A DNA stretch of 64,000 nucleotides from Polyangium fumosum (GCF_005144585.1 NZ_SSMQ01000048.1:32029-96028); one strand, 5' to 3'; shown: positions 42,787 to 52,597, counted from the stretch's first letter. Made by a program: numbers and translations. Notes: a model not told the origin generated them from the letters alone.

Positions 42787-43814
42787 TCTCCTCGGTGCGG
42801 CGCCTCCGGGGCGCGTGTCTCGTCGCCGCGCCGCTCGGGCTTGGGCTCGTGGTCGGCGGCGCCGCGTACGCAGACGAGAAGGACGACAAGGCGCGCGCGC
42901 AGCAGCTCTTCGTCGAGGGGCGCAAGGCGATCGAGGCCGGCGACAAGGCCACGGGTTGCGCGAAGATGCGCGAGAGCATGGGCCTGTTCGCGGTCGCGAA
43001 CACGCTCTTCAACGTGGCGCAGTGTGACGAGGGCGAGGGCAAGATCGCCGCGGCGCTGGAGCACTGGGAGCGCGGGCTCGCGCTGATCGACGCCAAGGAT
43101 GCGCGCGCCAAGGTGGCGAAGGAGCGCATCAACACGCTCTCGCCGCGCGTGCCGCGGCTGCGGATCGTGGTGCCGCCGGGGCAACCCGTGTCGGCCGTCG
43201 TCCTCGACGGGACGGAGCTCGCGCCGTCGACGCTCTCGGCGCCGCTCTACGTGGAGCCCGGGAGCCATAGGATCGTGGTCCGCGCAGAGGGGCGGCCGGA
43301 TCGCAAGCACGAGCTCACGCTGGCCGAGAAGGAGCGCACGGAGTTCGTGGCGACGCCGGCCGCGCCGGCACCGGCGGGCGCGCCGTCCGCGACCGTGGTG
43401 CCGACGGCGACGGCGACGGCGTCGGGGGGCGGGCCGCCGCCCCCTCCCACGAGTTTTCGGCGCACGGCGGGCTTCATCGTGGGCGGCGTGGGTGTGGCGG
43501 GGCTCGTCGCGGCAGGGGTGACGGGCGGCATCATCATGGCGAAGGTGTCGAGCTTCGATGCCTGCCGCGCAAAGCGGGACGCGACGCCGCCCGAGCGGTG
43601 TGAGATCAAGGAGTCGGACGTCCGTACGTACGACGCGCTGCTCGTGCCGAACGCGATCGCGTGGGGCGTGGGGCTCGCCGGGGTGGGCGTGGGGCTCGTG
43701 CTCGTCTTGACGGCGCCTTCGGCGAAGGGTGGGGAGGCAGGGAAGGCGTCGTTCGTGCCCGTGCCAATCGTGCTTCCGGGCGGGGGAGGAATGGGGCTGT
43801 CCGGGAGGTTCTGA
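42783..43814 (+). CDS. Secreted TPR-like/PEGA-like protein with two C-terminal hydrophobic segments
   Basis: A 343-residue protein with a cleavable signal (cleavage near AAYA-DEKDD). Residues about 30-115 are TPR-like (QLFVEGRKAIEAGDKATGCAKMRESM...NTLFNVAQCDEGEGKIAAALEHWERGL). Then comes a PEGA-like beta domain (VSAVVLDGTEL...YVEPGSHRIVVRAEGR), a Pro/Ala linker and two hydrophobic hairpin segments (FIVGGVGVAGLVAAGVTGGIIM; AIAWGVGLAGVGVGLVLVL). It ends in GRF. Paralogues are at 48945 and 56119. It probably sits at the inner membrane facing the periplasm. Its stop overlaps the start of the next gene. Confidence 0.85.
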   Translation: MISSVRRLRGACLVAAPLGLGLVVGGAAYADEKDDKARAQQLFVEGRKAIEAGDKATGCAKMRESMGLFAVANTLFNVAQCDEGEGKIAAALEHWERGLALIDAKDARAKVAKERINTLSPRVPRLRIVVPPGQPVSAVVLDGTELAPSTLSAPLYVEPGSHRIVVRAEGRPDRKHELTLAEKERTEFVATPAAPAPAGAPSATVVPTATATASGGGPPPPPTSFRRTAGFIVGGVGVAGLVAAGVTGGIIMAKVSSFDACRAKRDATPPERCEIKESDVRTYDALLVPNAIAWGVGLAGVGVGLVLVLTAPSAKGGEAGKASFVPVPIVLPGGGGMGLSGRF

Positions 43815-45430
43815 TGAGAAATGGTTTTTTTCTTGTGGCCACTACGAGCCTCGTGGCGCTTGGTGGGTGTCTTCTTTCTTATAGCAGTGGGGATTACGAC
43901 GAATACATAGGCTGGGGCGAGGACGGGGGCGGCGCGCCGGCCAGCAGCAGCGGGGCGGGGGCCATGACCGGGTCGGGCGGCGCGGGCGGCGCGGGCGGCG
44001 CGGGCACCTGCCATCCGGCGATTTGTGAGGGGGATTCATCGACGACCTGTTCCCTCAATCCGGCGTGCCCGCCGGTCGGGTGGTCGGCGCGGTGGGGGGC
44101 GGTCGATCAGCAACGGGTGCACGCGGTCGCCAGCGATGGGGAGCAGGTCGCGCTGGCCGGGGAGTACAACGGGCAGAGCTTCGCGATTGGCGAGAAATCG
44201 CCGAAGACGTTGCCGCTCCCTCCCAACGACGGCTTCGACGCCTTCGTCACGCTGCTCGATGGCAATGGGGTCGCGACGTGGGCTGCGCCGGTCGCCCTCG
44301 GCGTCGGGTATCAACCACGAACCGCGTATGCCGTCGCGTTCGCCGGGAAGGACATCGTGGTCGCAGGGTCGCGCGCTTCGACGGAAGGCGGGGGCTCGGA
44401 TCTCGACGTGTTCATCCGGAAGTTCACGCCCAACATGGATAACAACACCCTCACCGACAAAGGCACGTTCCAGTTCGGGGGGGATGGTCTGGACAAGGCC
44501 GTCGCCGTGGCCGCCACCGCATCAGGTGCGTTTTATGTGGCAGGCACGATCACCGCGTCGGGTAGCAAAATTGTCACCTGCAACATGGCGGAGCATACGC
44601 TCAAGAACGGCATGTTCGTGGTGAGCTACGATTCGGCGGGCGCCTGCAAATGGTTCGTCCAGGCGGATGGCGACGTCCAGCCGACGGCCCTGGTCTACAA
44701 CGCGGAGAACCAGCTCCGCGTCGTGGGTCATTTCAAGGGCGCGCTGACGCTCCCGAACGGAACCGTGTTCACGACGCAGCCGAACGCGACGGATTCGTTC
44801 GTCGTCGGGCTCGTGCCGCTCTCCGGCGTCGTCGAGTCGTCGATGCAGATCTCGGCGCATACGGAGGGGGCCGTGCGGGCCCTGGCGGCGACCATCAGCG
44901 CCAACGGGACGGTGTACATCGCCGGGCAGCTCGAAGGAAAAACCTTGATCGCGCCCGATCTCTTCGGCGATGATCAAATGGCGGCGTTCGTCATGCCCGT
45001 CGGGGTGGAGAACTCCTGGATGCACGTGTTTCCCGCAGGGAAGGTGCCGAAACTGGAATCCGCCGCCGGCACGAGCCTCACGCTGGCGGCGGACGGCGTG
45101 CTTTATGTCGGCGGCACGTTCAGGGACGTCATCGATATCGAGCCGACGTCGGCGTTGGGGACGTTCGAACGTGCCGGGGTGAACCCGTTCCTCGCGAGGA
45201 TCGACACCTTCAGCGGCGAGCTTTCGTGGTTCGACGCCTATGACGGGAAGGGGCAGACGGCGTTCACGAAGTCGTTCTTCGTGACGATGCTCGCGAACGA
45301 TGTCGTGCTGGCCGGGAACTGGATCACCGATTTCAGCTTCGCCGTGGACGGGGGCAAGCCTCTGACCGCCAAGGGCAACGGTATGAGCGACGATGACATC
45401 ATCGCCGCGAAGATCTCCCCCAAACCCTGA
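43814..45430 (+). CDS. Propeller-like lipoprotein, paralogue 1
   Basis: A 538-residue lipoprotein: LVALGGC lipobox, Ser/Gly linker, a Cys pair cluster (CHPAICEGDSSTTCSLNPAC) and about 430 residues of short repeated blades of the form V-x-G-x(5-7)-F/L-G with A-F-V-x-x-x-D. The best guess is a beta-propeller exposed on the outer membrane. It shares a region of about 750 bp identical in nucleotide sequence with the gene at 47151. Ligand unknown. Confidence 0.85.
   Translation: MRNGFFLVATTSLVALGGCLLSYSSGDYDEYIGWGEDGGGAPASSSGAGAMTGSGGAGGAGGAGTCHPAICEGDSSTTCSLNPACPPVGWSARWGAVDQQRVHAVASDGEQVALAGEYNGQSFAIGEKSPKTLPLPPNDGFDAFVTLLDGNGVATWAAPVALGVGYQPRTAYAVAFAGKDIVVAGSRASTEGGGSDLDVFIRKFTPNMDNNTLTDKGTFQFGGDGLDKAVAVAATASGAFYVAGTITASGSKIVTCNMAEHTLKNGMFVVSYDSAGACKWFVQADGDVQPTALVYNAENQLRVVGHFKGALTLPNGTVFTTQPNATDSFVVGLVPLSGVVESSMQISAHTEGAVRALAATISANGTVYIAGQLEGKTLIAPDLFGDDQMAAFVMPVGVENSWMHVFPAGKVPKLESAAGTSLTLAADGVLYVGGTFRDVIDIEPTSALGTFERAGVNPFLARIDTFSGELSWFDAYDGKGQTAFTKSFFVTMLANDVVLAGNWITDFSFAVDGGKPLTAKGNGMSDDDIIAAKISPKP
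44285..45036 (+). repeat. Identical 752-bp tract shared with 47595-48346
   Basis: Line-by-line comparison shows the same sequence at a constant offset of 3310 bases with no difference from 44285 to 45036. On both sides the two genes diverge, with substitutions and a 3-base indel. Both copies are within in-frame coding sequence. Confidence 0.85.
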
Positions 45431-45492
45431 CGCAAGCCACGTGCGCGCAGGCGGCCGTGTCAGAGGGCCGACGGCATTCGGAGGGGGGCAAG

Positions 45493-47079
45493 ATGAAGGT
45501 TCCGATGCAAAAGGTTCTCTCGGTCCTGGCGGGTTGTGGCCTCGCGATGCTCGCCGGCTGCATCCTCGTGTACGACGCCGGCGAGTACGAGGATGCCATC
45601 GGGGACACCGGCGGGGGGGGTCGGGGCGGCGCTGGCGGGGCGGGGGGGATCGGCGGCGAGGGCGGCGTCGCACCGTGCCTGGTCGAGTGGTGTCACACGG
45701 GCGAGGCGGAGACGACGTGCAGCGAGGTCACCTGTCCGACCTTTTCGAGCCGCCGGATCCCGCTCGCCAACAACCAGGACACGCGGGCGATTGGGGTCGG
45801 CTCGGCCGCGGGGGGCGAGCAGATCTTCGTCGCCGGACAATATACGGGCAACATGACCCTCGGGGATACGACGATTCCCGGTGAGCTGGGGAAAAGCGAC
45901 GCCTTCGTGGCGGCGTTCGGGCCCGCACCCAGCTTCATGGCCACGAGGGGACTGGCGATCGGCTCCGCGCTCGGGGGCTCGCCGGCGATCGGATACACGC
46001 CCCGTATCGCCCACGCGGTCGCGTTTGGCGCGGCGAACACCGTGATCGTCGGAGGACGCTACCGGGAGGACGACCCGTTCATGATGGTCGAAGAGAACCA
46101 CAATGCGTTCCTTCGTTCGGTCACCCCGGACCTGAAATCGATTTCATGGACGGCCACGTTTGGCGGCGGAGGGGTCGACGAGGTCGTGGCCGTGGCGGCC
46201 TCACCCCAATGGGCCTATGCCCTCGCATCCATCGCGCCGTCGCCGGGGGACAACCCGTCCGAGGTGGTGTTGCCGTGCGGGAGCTCCCAGCTCATTCAGC
46301 CCAAACAGCACCACATGGCGCTGTTCCAGTACGATTCCAGCGGCGCATGTCAGTGGGTCGTTCGTCCGACGGGGGGATTGCACACGCCGACGGCCCTCGT
46401 GGCGAGCTCGAACAATGACATCTACGTCGCGGGCACGTATTTCGGGAAGTTCGAGGGGCTCGGAAAGGTCGTCCCCGAGATCACCGAAGGCACGGCCATG
46501 TTCGTCATGAAGGTGGGCGTCGACGGGAAGGTCGCGTGGGTCAATACCTATCACGCCCTGATGAGCAACGCGACGCCCACGGCCCTGGCCGTCTCGGGCA
46601 GCGACCTCTTCGTGACGGGATCGGTCCGGGGCTCGCTCGATTTCGGGGACAAGGTCCGCATCGCCGACCAAGAATCGCCTTTCCTCCTCGTGCTCGATTC
46701 CGCCGGCGCCAAGCCCCGGAGCGTCGTCATGCCAGGGGCCTTCGCGGAGGGGGTTGGCTTGGCGGCGACCTCGGCAGGCGAAGTGATCATGACAGGAACC
46801 TTTTTCCCCACCCTGGATTTCGACCCCGATCGAGAGGGGGTGGAGATGGACGAACAGAACAAGATGAGCGCGTTCCTCGCGAAGTTCGACGCGCAAGCGA
46901 AGCTCCAGACGTTCGACTTGATCGGGACCCAAGAAGCGCCCAAGCGGAGCTGGCTCCCGCTCGCCTCGAACGGCGCGCGCGTGTACCTCGCCGGGGGCTG
47001 GTCGACGCATCTGCGGTTCGAGGATACGAGCGTGATGCCGCTGGAGCTCGACGTCCTCCTGGCGCACGTTCAGCCCTGA
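45493..47079 (+). CDS. Propeller-like lipoprotein, paralogue 2 (diverged)
   Basis: A 528-residue lipoprotein with signal MKVPMQKVLSVLAGCGLAM and LAGC lipobox, Gly-rich linker, a Cys motif (CLVEWCHTGEAETTCSEVTC) and the same blade pattern as its neighbours (IFVAGQYTGNMTLGD, DLFVTGSVRGSLDFGD, EVIMTGTFFPTLDFDPD). Sequence is clearly more diverged than the 43814/47151 pair. GGAGGGGGG precedes ATG 45493; an upstream GTG at 45457 is less likely. Confidence 0.85.
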   Translation: MKVPMQKVLSVLAGCGLAMLAGCILVYDAGEYEDAIGDTGGGGRGGAGGAGGIGGEGGVAPCLVEWCHTGEAETTCSEVTCPTFSSRRIPLANNQDTRAIGVGSAAGGEQIFVAGQYTGNMTLGDTTIPGELGKSDAFVAAFGPAPSFMATRGLAIGSALGGSPAIGYTPRIAHAVAFGAANTVIVGGRYREDDPFMMVEENHNAFLRSVTPDLKSISWTATFGGGGVDEVVAVAASPQWAYALASIAPSPGDNPSEVVLPCGSSQLIQPKQHHMALFQYDSSGACQWVVRPTGGLHTPTALVASSNNDIYVAGTYFGKFEGLGKVVPEITEGTAMFVMKVGVDGKVAWVNTYHALMSNATPTALAVSGSDLFVTGSVRGSLDFGDKVRIADQESPFLLVLDSAGAKPRSVVMPGAFAEGVGLAATSAGEVIMTGTFFPTLDFDPDREGVEMDEQNKMSAFLAKFDAQAKLQTFDLIGTQEAPKRSWLPLASNGARVYLAGGWSTHLRFEDTSVMPLELDVLLAHVQP

Positions 47080-47150
47080 CCGACCTCCTGTCCGTCGCGT
47101 CGCGCGTGATCCATTCATGGTAGCCTGCCTCTCCGTCGAGGAGGTGGCAG

Positions 47151-48740
47151 ATGCGCGTGGATGCGACTCGTGTGGCGTTTGGCCTGGCATTGGGGGGTTG
47201 GCTGCTCGGGGGCTGCCTCGGAGAGCTGCAGACCACGGGCGGTCAAGGCGGGGCGGGCGGGCAGGGGGGCGTCGGGAGCGGCGGCGAGCCCGGGCTCGGG
47301 GGCATGGGCGGCGGAGAGGCCTGCCATCCGGCGCTTTGTGACGCGACGTCGACCTGTGTTCCCAACGCAGCGTGCCCGTCAATGGCGTGGTCGGCGCGGT
47401 GGGGGGCGGTCGATCAGCAACGCGTGTTCGCGGTCGCCAGCGACGGGGAGCAGGTCGCGCTGGCCGGGGAGTACAACGGGCAGAGCTTCGCGATTGGCGA
47501 GAAATCGCCGAAGACGTTGCCGCTCGACTCCCCGAACTTCGGCACCGAGGCCTTCGTCACGCTGCTCGATGGCAATGGGGTCGCGACGTGGGCAGCGCCG
47601 GTCGCCCTCGGCGTCGGGTATCAACCACGAACCGCGTATGCCGTCGCGTTCGCCGGGAAGGACATCGTGGTCGCAGGGTCGCGCGCTTCGACGGAAGGCG
47701 GGGGCTCGGATCTCGACGTGTTCATCCGGAAGTTCACGCCCAACATGGATAACAACACCCTCACCGACAAAGGCACGTTCCAGTTCGGGGGGGATGGTCT
47801 GGACAAGGCCGTCGCCGTGGCCGCCACCGCATCAGGTGCGTTTTATGTGGCAGGCACGATCACCGCGTCGGGTAGCAAAATTGTCACCTGCAACATGGCG
47901 GAGCATACGCTCAAGAACGGCATGTTCGTGGTGAGCTACGATTCGGCGGGCGCCTGCAAATGGTTCGTCCAGGCGGATGGCGACGTCCAGCCGACGGCCC
48001 TGGTCTACAACGCGGAGAACCAGCTCCGCGTCGTGGGTCATTTCAAGGGCGCGCTGACGCTCCCGAACGGAACCGTGTTCACGACGCAGCCGAACGCGAC
48101 GGATTCGTTCGTCGTCGGGCTCGTGCCGCTCTCCGGCGTCGTCGAGTCGTCGATGCAGATCTCGGCGCATACGGAGGGGGCCGTGCGGGCCCTGGCGGCG
48201 ACCATCAGCGCCAACGGGACGGTGTACATCGCCGGGCAGCTCGAAGGAAAAACCTTGATCGCGCCCGATCTCTTCGGCGATGATCAAATGGCGGCGTTCG
48301 TCATGCCCGTCGGGGTGGAGAACTCCTGGATGCACGTGTTTCCCGCCGGGAAGGCGCCGGGATTAGAAGCCGCCGCCGGCACGAGCCTCACGCTCGCAGC
48401 GGACGGTTCGCTTTCTCTCGGCGGCACGTTCCGGGACGCCATCGATATCGATCCGGCCTCGCCGTCGGGCACATTCGAACGTGCCGGGGTAAACCCGTTC
48501 CTCGCAAATATCGATACCGCCGCCGGCACGCTTTCGTGGTTCGACGCCTACGACGGGAAGGGGCAGATTGCGTTCATGAAGTCATTCTTCGTGACGATGC
48601 TCCAGGACGATGTCGTGCTGGTCGGGAACTGGATCTCCGATTTCAGCTTCGCCGTGGACGGGGGCAAGCCTCTGACCGCCAAGGGCAACGGCATGAGCGA
48701 CGACGACATCATCGCCGCGAAGATCACCCCCAAACCCTGA
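47151..48740 (+). CDS. Propeller-like lipoprotein, paralogue 3
   Basis: A 529-residue lipoprotein with LLGGC lipobox, Gly-rich linker, Cys cluster CHPALCDATSTCVPNAAC and the blade region nearly identical to paralogue 1. The N-terminal signal and linker are unrelated to those of paralogue 1, while the central part is identical at DNA level, a sign of recent gene conversion or unequal recombination. GAGGAGG lies just before the ATG. Confidence 0.87.
   Translation: MRVDATRVAFGLALGGWLLGGCLGELQTTGGQGGAGGQGGVGSGGEPGLGGMGGGEACHPALCDATSTCVPNAACPSMAWSARWGAVDQQRVFAVASDGEQVALAGEYNGQSFAIGEKSPKTLPLDSPNFGTEAFVTLLDGNGVATWAAPVALGVGYQPRTAYAVAFAGKDIVVAGSRASTEGGGSDLDVFIRKFTPNMDNNTLTDKGTFQFGGDGLDKAVAVAATASGAFYVAGTITASGSKIVTCNMAEHTLKNGMFVVSYDSAGACKWFVQADGDVQPTALVYNAENQLRVVGHFKGALTLPNGTVFTTQPNATDSFVVGLVPLSGVVESSMQISAHTEGAVRALAATISANGTVYIAGQLEGKTLIAPDLFGDDQMAAFVMPVGVENSWMHVFPAGKAPGLEAAAGTSLTLAADGSLSLGGTFRDAIDIDPASPSGTFERAGVNPFLANIDTAAGTLSWFDAYDGKGQIAFMKSFFVTMLQDDVVLVGNWISDFSFAVDGGKPLTAKGNGMSDDDIIAAKITPKP
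47595..48346 (+). repeat. Identical 752-bp tract shared with 44285-45036
   Basis: Second copy of the identical tract; see the entry at 44285. It starts after a T/A difference (44284 versus 47594) and ends before an A/C difference (45037 versus 48347). Confidence 0.85.
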
Positions 48741-48944
48741 CGCACGCCCACGCCCTCGCATCAGGTGCGATCCCGCCCACGCGGCCTCGTACCGCTTGAA
48801 GGTTGCATCTTACGAACCCGGAAAGTACGATGCCGCCGTCGCGATCACCGGGGTGGGCGCTTCCCGGCGGTGTCGGCGGCGCAGGCAGGGCAGAGTCGTG
48901 TTGGGGCCGAGCGTCGAGCGCGGGCTCCTTGGCGAATGGGAATC

Positions 48945-49994
48945 ATGACCACACCCGTGCGGAGCCTCTTGCAAATCACGACCCTCGTCGCCGCGCCGCT
49001 CCTCGCGGCGCTCGTGATCGGCGGCGTCGCGCACGCGGACGAGAAGGACGACAAGGCGCGCGCGCAAAAGCTCTTCGTCGAGGGGCGCAAGGCGATCGAG
49101 GCCGGCGACAAGGCGAACGGCTGCGCGAAGATGCGCGAGAGCATGGGCCTGTTCGCGGTCGCGAACACGCTCTTCAACGTGGCGCAGTGTGACGAGGGCG
49201 AGGGCAAGATCGCCGCGGCGCTCGAGCACTGGGAGCGCGGGCTCGCGCTGATCGAAACCCAGGATCCGCGCGCCAAGGTGGCGAAGGAGCGCATCAACAC
49301 GCTCGCGCCGCGCGTGCCGCGCCTGCGCATCGTCGTGCCGATCGGGCAGCCGGTGTCGGCCGTCGTCGTCGACGGGACGGAGTTCGCGCCGTCGTCTCTC
49401 TCGGCGCCGCTCCACGTGGAGCCCGGGGAGCACGTGATCGTGGTCCGCGCGGAGGGCCGGCCGGATCGCAAGCACGAGCTCACGCTGGCCGAAAAGGAGC
49501 GTACGGAGTTCGTGGCGACGCCGGCGGCGCCGTCGGCGGCGGGCGTGCCGCCGACGGCCGTGGTGCCCACGGCGTCGGCGTCGTCGACGACATCGGAGAT
49601 CGTTCCGCCCCCGCCCCCGCCTCCTTCTTCGTCGAGCTTCCGTCGCACGGCGGGGTTCGTTATCGGCGGAGTGGGCGTGGCGGGCCTCCTTGCGGCAGGC
49701 GTGACAGGCGGGGTGCTCGCGTCACGGGACGCGACGATCCAGGCGGCGTGCGAGGAGACGGGCGACAAGAAGCAGACCTGCACCCAGAGCGCGATGGATC
49801 TGATCAACGGCAGCGGCCCCCTCTTCGTGGCGAACGGGATCGCGTGGGGCGTCGGCGCCGTGGGCGTGGGCTTGGGGCTCGCGCTCGTGATCACGGCGCC
49901 TTCGGGCAAGGCGAAGGACGAGGCGCAAAGCACGGCGATCGTGCCGTTCTTCGTCCCTGGGGGCGGCGGCGCCAGCATCTCCGGGCGATTCTGA
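48945..49994 (+). CDS. Secreted TPR-like/PEGA-like protein, paralogue of 42783
   Basis: A 349-residue protein closely similar to the one at 42783: signal ending near AHADEKDD, TPR-like part, PEGA-like domain, Pro/Ser linker with a run of prolines, two hydrophobic segments and C-terminal SISGRF. The N-terminal 200 residues are highly conserved between the two; the loop between the two hydrophobic segments is diverged (CEETGDKKQTC versus CRAKRDATPPERC). ATG 48945 was chosen; an in-frame ATG nine bases upstream is equally possible. No kinase gene is directly upstream here. Confidence 0.85.
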   Translation: MTTPVRSLLQITTLVAAPLLAALVIGGVAHADEKDDKARAQKLFVEGRKAIEAGDKANGCAKMRESMGLFAVANTLFNVAQCDEGEGKIAAALEHWERGLALIETQDPRAKVAKERINTLAPRVPRLRIVVPIGQPVSAVVVDGTEFAPSSLSAPLHVEPGEHVIVVRAEGRPDRKHELTLAEKERTEFVATPAAPSAAGVPPTAVVPTASASSTTSEIVPPPPPPPSSSSFRRTAGFVIGGVGVAGLLAAGVTGGVLASRDATIQAACEETGDKKQTCTQSAMDLINGSGPLFVANGIAWGVGAVGVGLGLALVITAPSGKAKDEAQSTAIVPFFVPGGGGASISGRF

Positions 49995-50192
49995 AGCGAG
50001 GCGCGCCCGCGCGCGCGCCGGCCCCTCGTGGCCCCTCGCCCAACGAAAGGCATTGGTCCCCTTCCGGAATCGATCCGCGGGAATGGGGATCGGCTCGACC
50101 GGTTCGCATCGATATCGTAGATCCTTTGACGCGCTCGTTCGATAGCGCGTGCGTTACCTGCGTGGTGTCTTTCCCCCGCTTGGGAGGTCTCG

Positions 50193-51839
50193 ATGCGTAA
50201 CCTTACGATCCTTCTTTCGGTCACGGGTCTCGTTGCGTTGAGTAGCTGTGCGCTGGTGTACGATTACGAAGGATATGGCGGTCCAGGCGGCACGGGCGCG
50301 TCAGGGAGCACGAGCAGCAGCGGCTCGGCCGGCGGGAACGACGGGATCGGAGGGGGCGGCGGAATCGGAGGGGAGGGGGGCGTTGGAGGGAAGGGCGGCA
50401 CGGGCGGCACGGGCGGCGCTCCTCCGTGTGGCGTCGAGATCTGCGACACGGAAGGCACGGAGTCCTGCGGCGCCATTTCGTGCTCGTCGCTCGGGTGGGC
50501 GGCGCGGTGGGGAGCCTTGGATCAGCAACAGGTGAACGCGCTCGCCACGAATGACACGAACCTCGTGCTTGCCGGGCATTACACCGCGAATGCGTTCGAC
50601 CTCGGGGGGACCACGCTGCCGGATCCTGGGGGCTCGGGGAGCAGCGCCTTCGTCGCGGTCCTGGACAAGGACGGGAAAGGTCTCGCAGCCTTCCCGATCA
50701 TGGGCAACATCGGGTACCCGCCGCGATCCGCGCTTGGACTCGCGGTCTCGGGGGGAACCGAGATCCTCGTCACGGGATACTACGGCGCGCTCGCTGGCGG
50801 TTTGGATCCCGATGTATTCATCAACAAGATGAGCTTTGCGGCCGGTTCCCCGCAACTGGCGTTCTCCATCCAGTTTGGGGGCGACGGTGAAGACAAAGGC
50901 ATCGCCGCGGCGCTCGACACGAGCGGGGGGATCGTCGTCCTCGGCAAGGTGAGCGCGAAGGCTGCCATGAGCGTGAAGCCCGATGTGGATTGCAAGGGTA
51001 CGAAAACGGTCTTGAAGGACGGCATGTTCGTCGTCAACTACGACGCGAGCGGCAATTGCAAGTGGTATGCTCAATTCGAAGGGAGCGAGATCGAGCCGAC
51101 GGCTGTGGCGGTGGCCCCGGACAATAACATCCACATTACCGGACATTTCTCCAAAACGCTGCGGCAGCCTTCGGGGGCCATGCTGACCGCAACCGCGACG
51201 GATATGTTCCTGTTCGAGCTCGACGGGAATGGGACGGTCCTCTCGACGCTGGCGCCGCTCGGACCGGAGCCCGGGAACGATCTCGCGAAGGTGCGCCCGA
51301 GGGCCCTGGCCTTCGACAAGACCGGCCACATGTTCGTGGCTGGCGACGTCCTGGGGAAGACGGAGCTCGCGCCGGAGCTCGGCTCCCTCCAGAAGGCAGC
51401 GTTCGTGCTGGCCTTCGAGGACAACGGGGTCATGGCGTGGAAGCAGGTGTACGCGGGGGACAGCCAGTCCGGTGGGCCGCTCGCCACGGGGCTCACGGTC
51501 GGGGACGGCAAGCTCTATCTGGCAGGTGTCTTCTCCGAATCGATCGACATCGACCCCTCGAAGCCGGACGGCGGCCTCGTCCAGCGAGCGGGGTACAACC
51601 CGTTCCTCGCCCGGCTCGACATCGCAGGCGCGAGGGGGGATTGGCTTCGTACGTTCGACGGAGGGGGCCAGCAGGGTACGGCGAGCCCGTTTTACGTACG
51701 AATGATCGACAAGGAGGTCGTCGTGGCTGGGAGCTGGATCAAGCAGATCGGGGTTTCCCAGGATTCGGCCAACGGCATCCTGGCCCCGAAAGGGGATGGC
51801 GTGTCCGATCCGGACATCGTCGCCGCGAAATTCAAGTGA
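50193..51839 (+). CDS. Propeller-like lipoprotein, paralogue 4
   Basis: A 548-residue lipoprotein: LVALSSC lipobox, long Gly/Ser linker with GG repeats (about residues 27-77), Cys cluster CGVEICDTEGTESCGAISC, then the same blade region (WGALDQQQVNALATNDTNLVLAGHY...). It is diverged from the identical pair but aligns over the full length. It converges with the ExbD gene (54 bp between stop codons). Gap 49995-50192 upstream may hold its own promoter. Confidence 0.85.
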   Translation: MRNLTILLSVTGLVALSSCALVYDYEGYGGPGGTGASGSTSSSGSAGGNDGIGGGGGIGGEGGVGGKGGTGGTGGAPPCGVEICDTEGTESCGAISCSSLGWAARWGALDQQQVNALATNDTNLVLAGHYTANAFDLGGTTLPDPGGSGSSAFVAVLDKDGKGLAAFPIMGNIGYPPRSALGLAVSGGTEILVTGYYGALAGGLDPDVFINKMSFAAGSPQLAFSIQFGGDGEDKGIAAALDTSGGIVVLGKVSAKAAMSVKPDVDCKGTKTVLKDGMFVVNYDASGNCKWYAQFEGSEIEPTAVAVAPDNNIHITGHFSKTLRQPSGAMLTATATDMFLFELDGNGTVLSTLAPLGPEPGNDLAKVRPRALAFDKTGHMFVAGDVLGKTELAPELGSLQKAAFVLAFEDNGVMAWKQVYAGDSQSGGPLATGLTVGDGKLYLAGVFSESIDIDPSKPDGGLVQRAGYNPFLARLDIAGARGDWLRTFDGGGQQGTASPFYVRMIDKEVVVAGSWIKQIGVSQDSANGILAPKGDGVSDPDIVAAKFK

Positions 51840-51893
51840 ACACGCCTCGGGCGGGCCACGTGCGCGTGGCCCGGCTCGGCATCCATCCCTGCA

Positions 51894-52448
51894 TCAGCGC
51901 GCGGCGAACGTCATGTTGAAGACGGGCAATTCCTTGTCGCCGCCCTCCAGCTTTACCGTGCGCTTCGTCGCGTACAGCGCGTCGAGCACCGCGACGACCT
52001 CCCGGAACGGCGTGCGGTTGTCCGTGTGCAAAATCGCCTGATCGAGCTTCTTGTCGCTCGGATCACGGTGATTCGCGTTCGCCTGCCACTCCGCCTCGAG
52101 CTTCTTCGCGAGGTCGGGGTATTTCACGAGCTCGCCGGCTTCCTGCGAGGTCTTCGGGATGCGGACCTCGCTCACCACGGTCGCGCCCTGCTTCCACACG
52201 AGCGCGAAATCGCTCTCGCCGATGTGCACGTTCAGCACCTTCTCCGGCGCGACGACGGTGATCGGATCCGGGCTCGCGGGCCCGGGGACCTGCGCGTCCG
52301 CATTGATGCGCGAGTTCGTCACCCAGACGGCCGTGATGAGCAAGAACGCGATCGTGCACATCAAGAGGTCGATGAACGGGACCATGTTGATCTCGGCGTT
52401 TGTCGCCTTCTTCTTGCCGCCCTCGCTGCCAACGTCGACGCCGCCCAT
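51894..52448 (-). CDS. ExbD/TolR-family biopolymer transport protein
   Basis: A 184-residue inner-membrane protein with a short cytoplasmic N-terminus, one membrane helix that includes the family's essential Asp (Asp27 in NMVPFIDLLMCTIAFLLITAVW) and a periplasmic domain ending PVFNMTFAAR. ExbD works with ExbB and TonB (or TolQ/TolR/TolA) to use proton-motive force; no ExbB or TonB lies nearby, so it is an orphan in this window. GAAGGAG stands before ATG 52448. Confidence 0.88.
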   Translation of the reverse strand: MGGVDVGSEGGKKKATNAEINMVPFIDLLMCTIAFLLITAVWVTNSRINADAQVPGPASPDPITVVAPEKVLNVHIGESDFALVWKQGATVVSEVRIPKTSQEAGELVKYPDLAKKLEAEWQANANHRDPSDKKLDQAILHTDNRTPFREVVAVLDALYATKRTVKLEGGDKELPVFNMTFAAR

Positions 52449-52597
52449 GGGAATCTCCTTCTCCTCCGTCGTGCGCGAAACTCGGGGTCGCGCTCGGGGA
52501 ATGGCGAGAAGACACCAACCTCGGCGCCAGGTTCCGCGTTTTTTCGACATCGGCAGGCGGCGCGATGTTTCCGGTCCGGCTACGATTTTCCGCTCGG

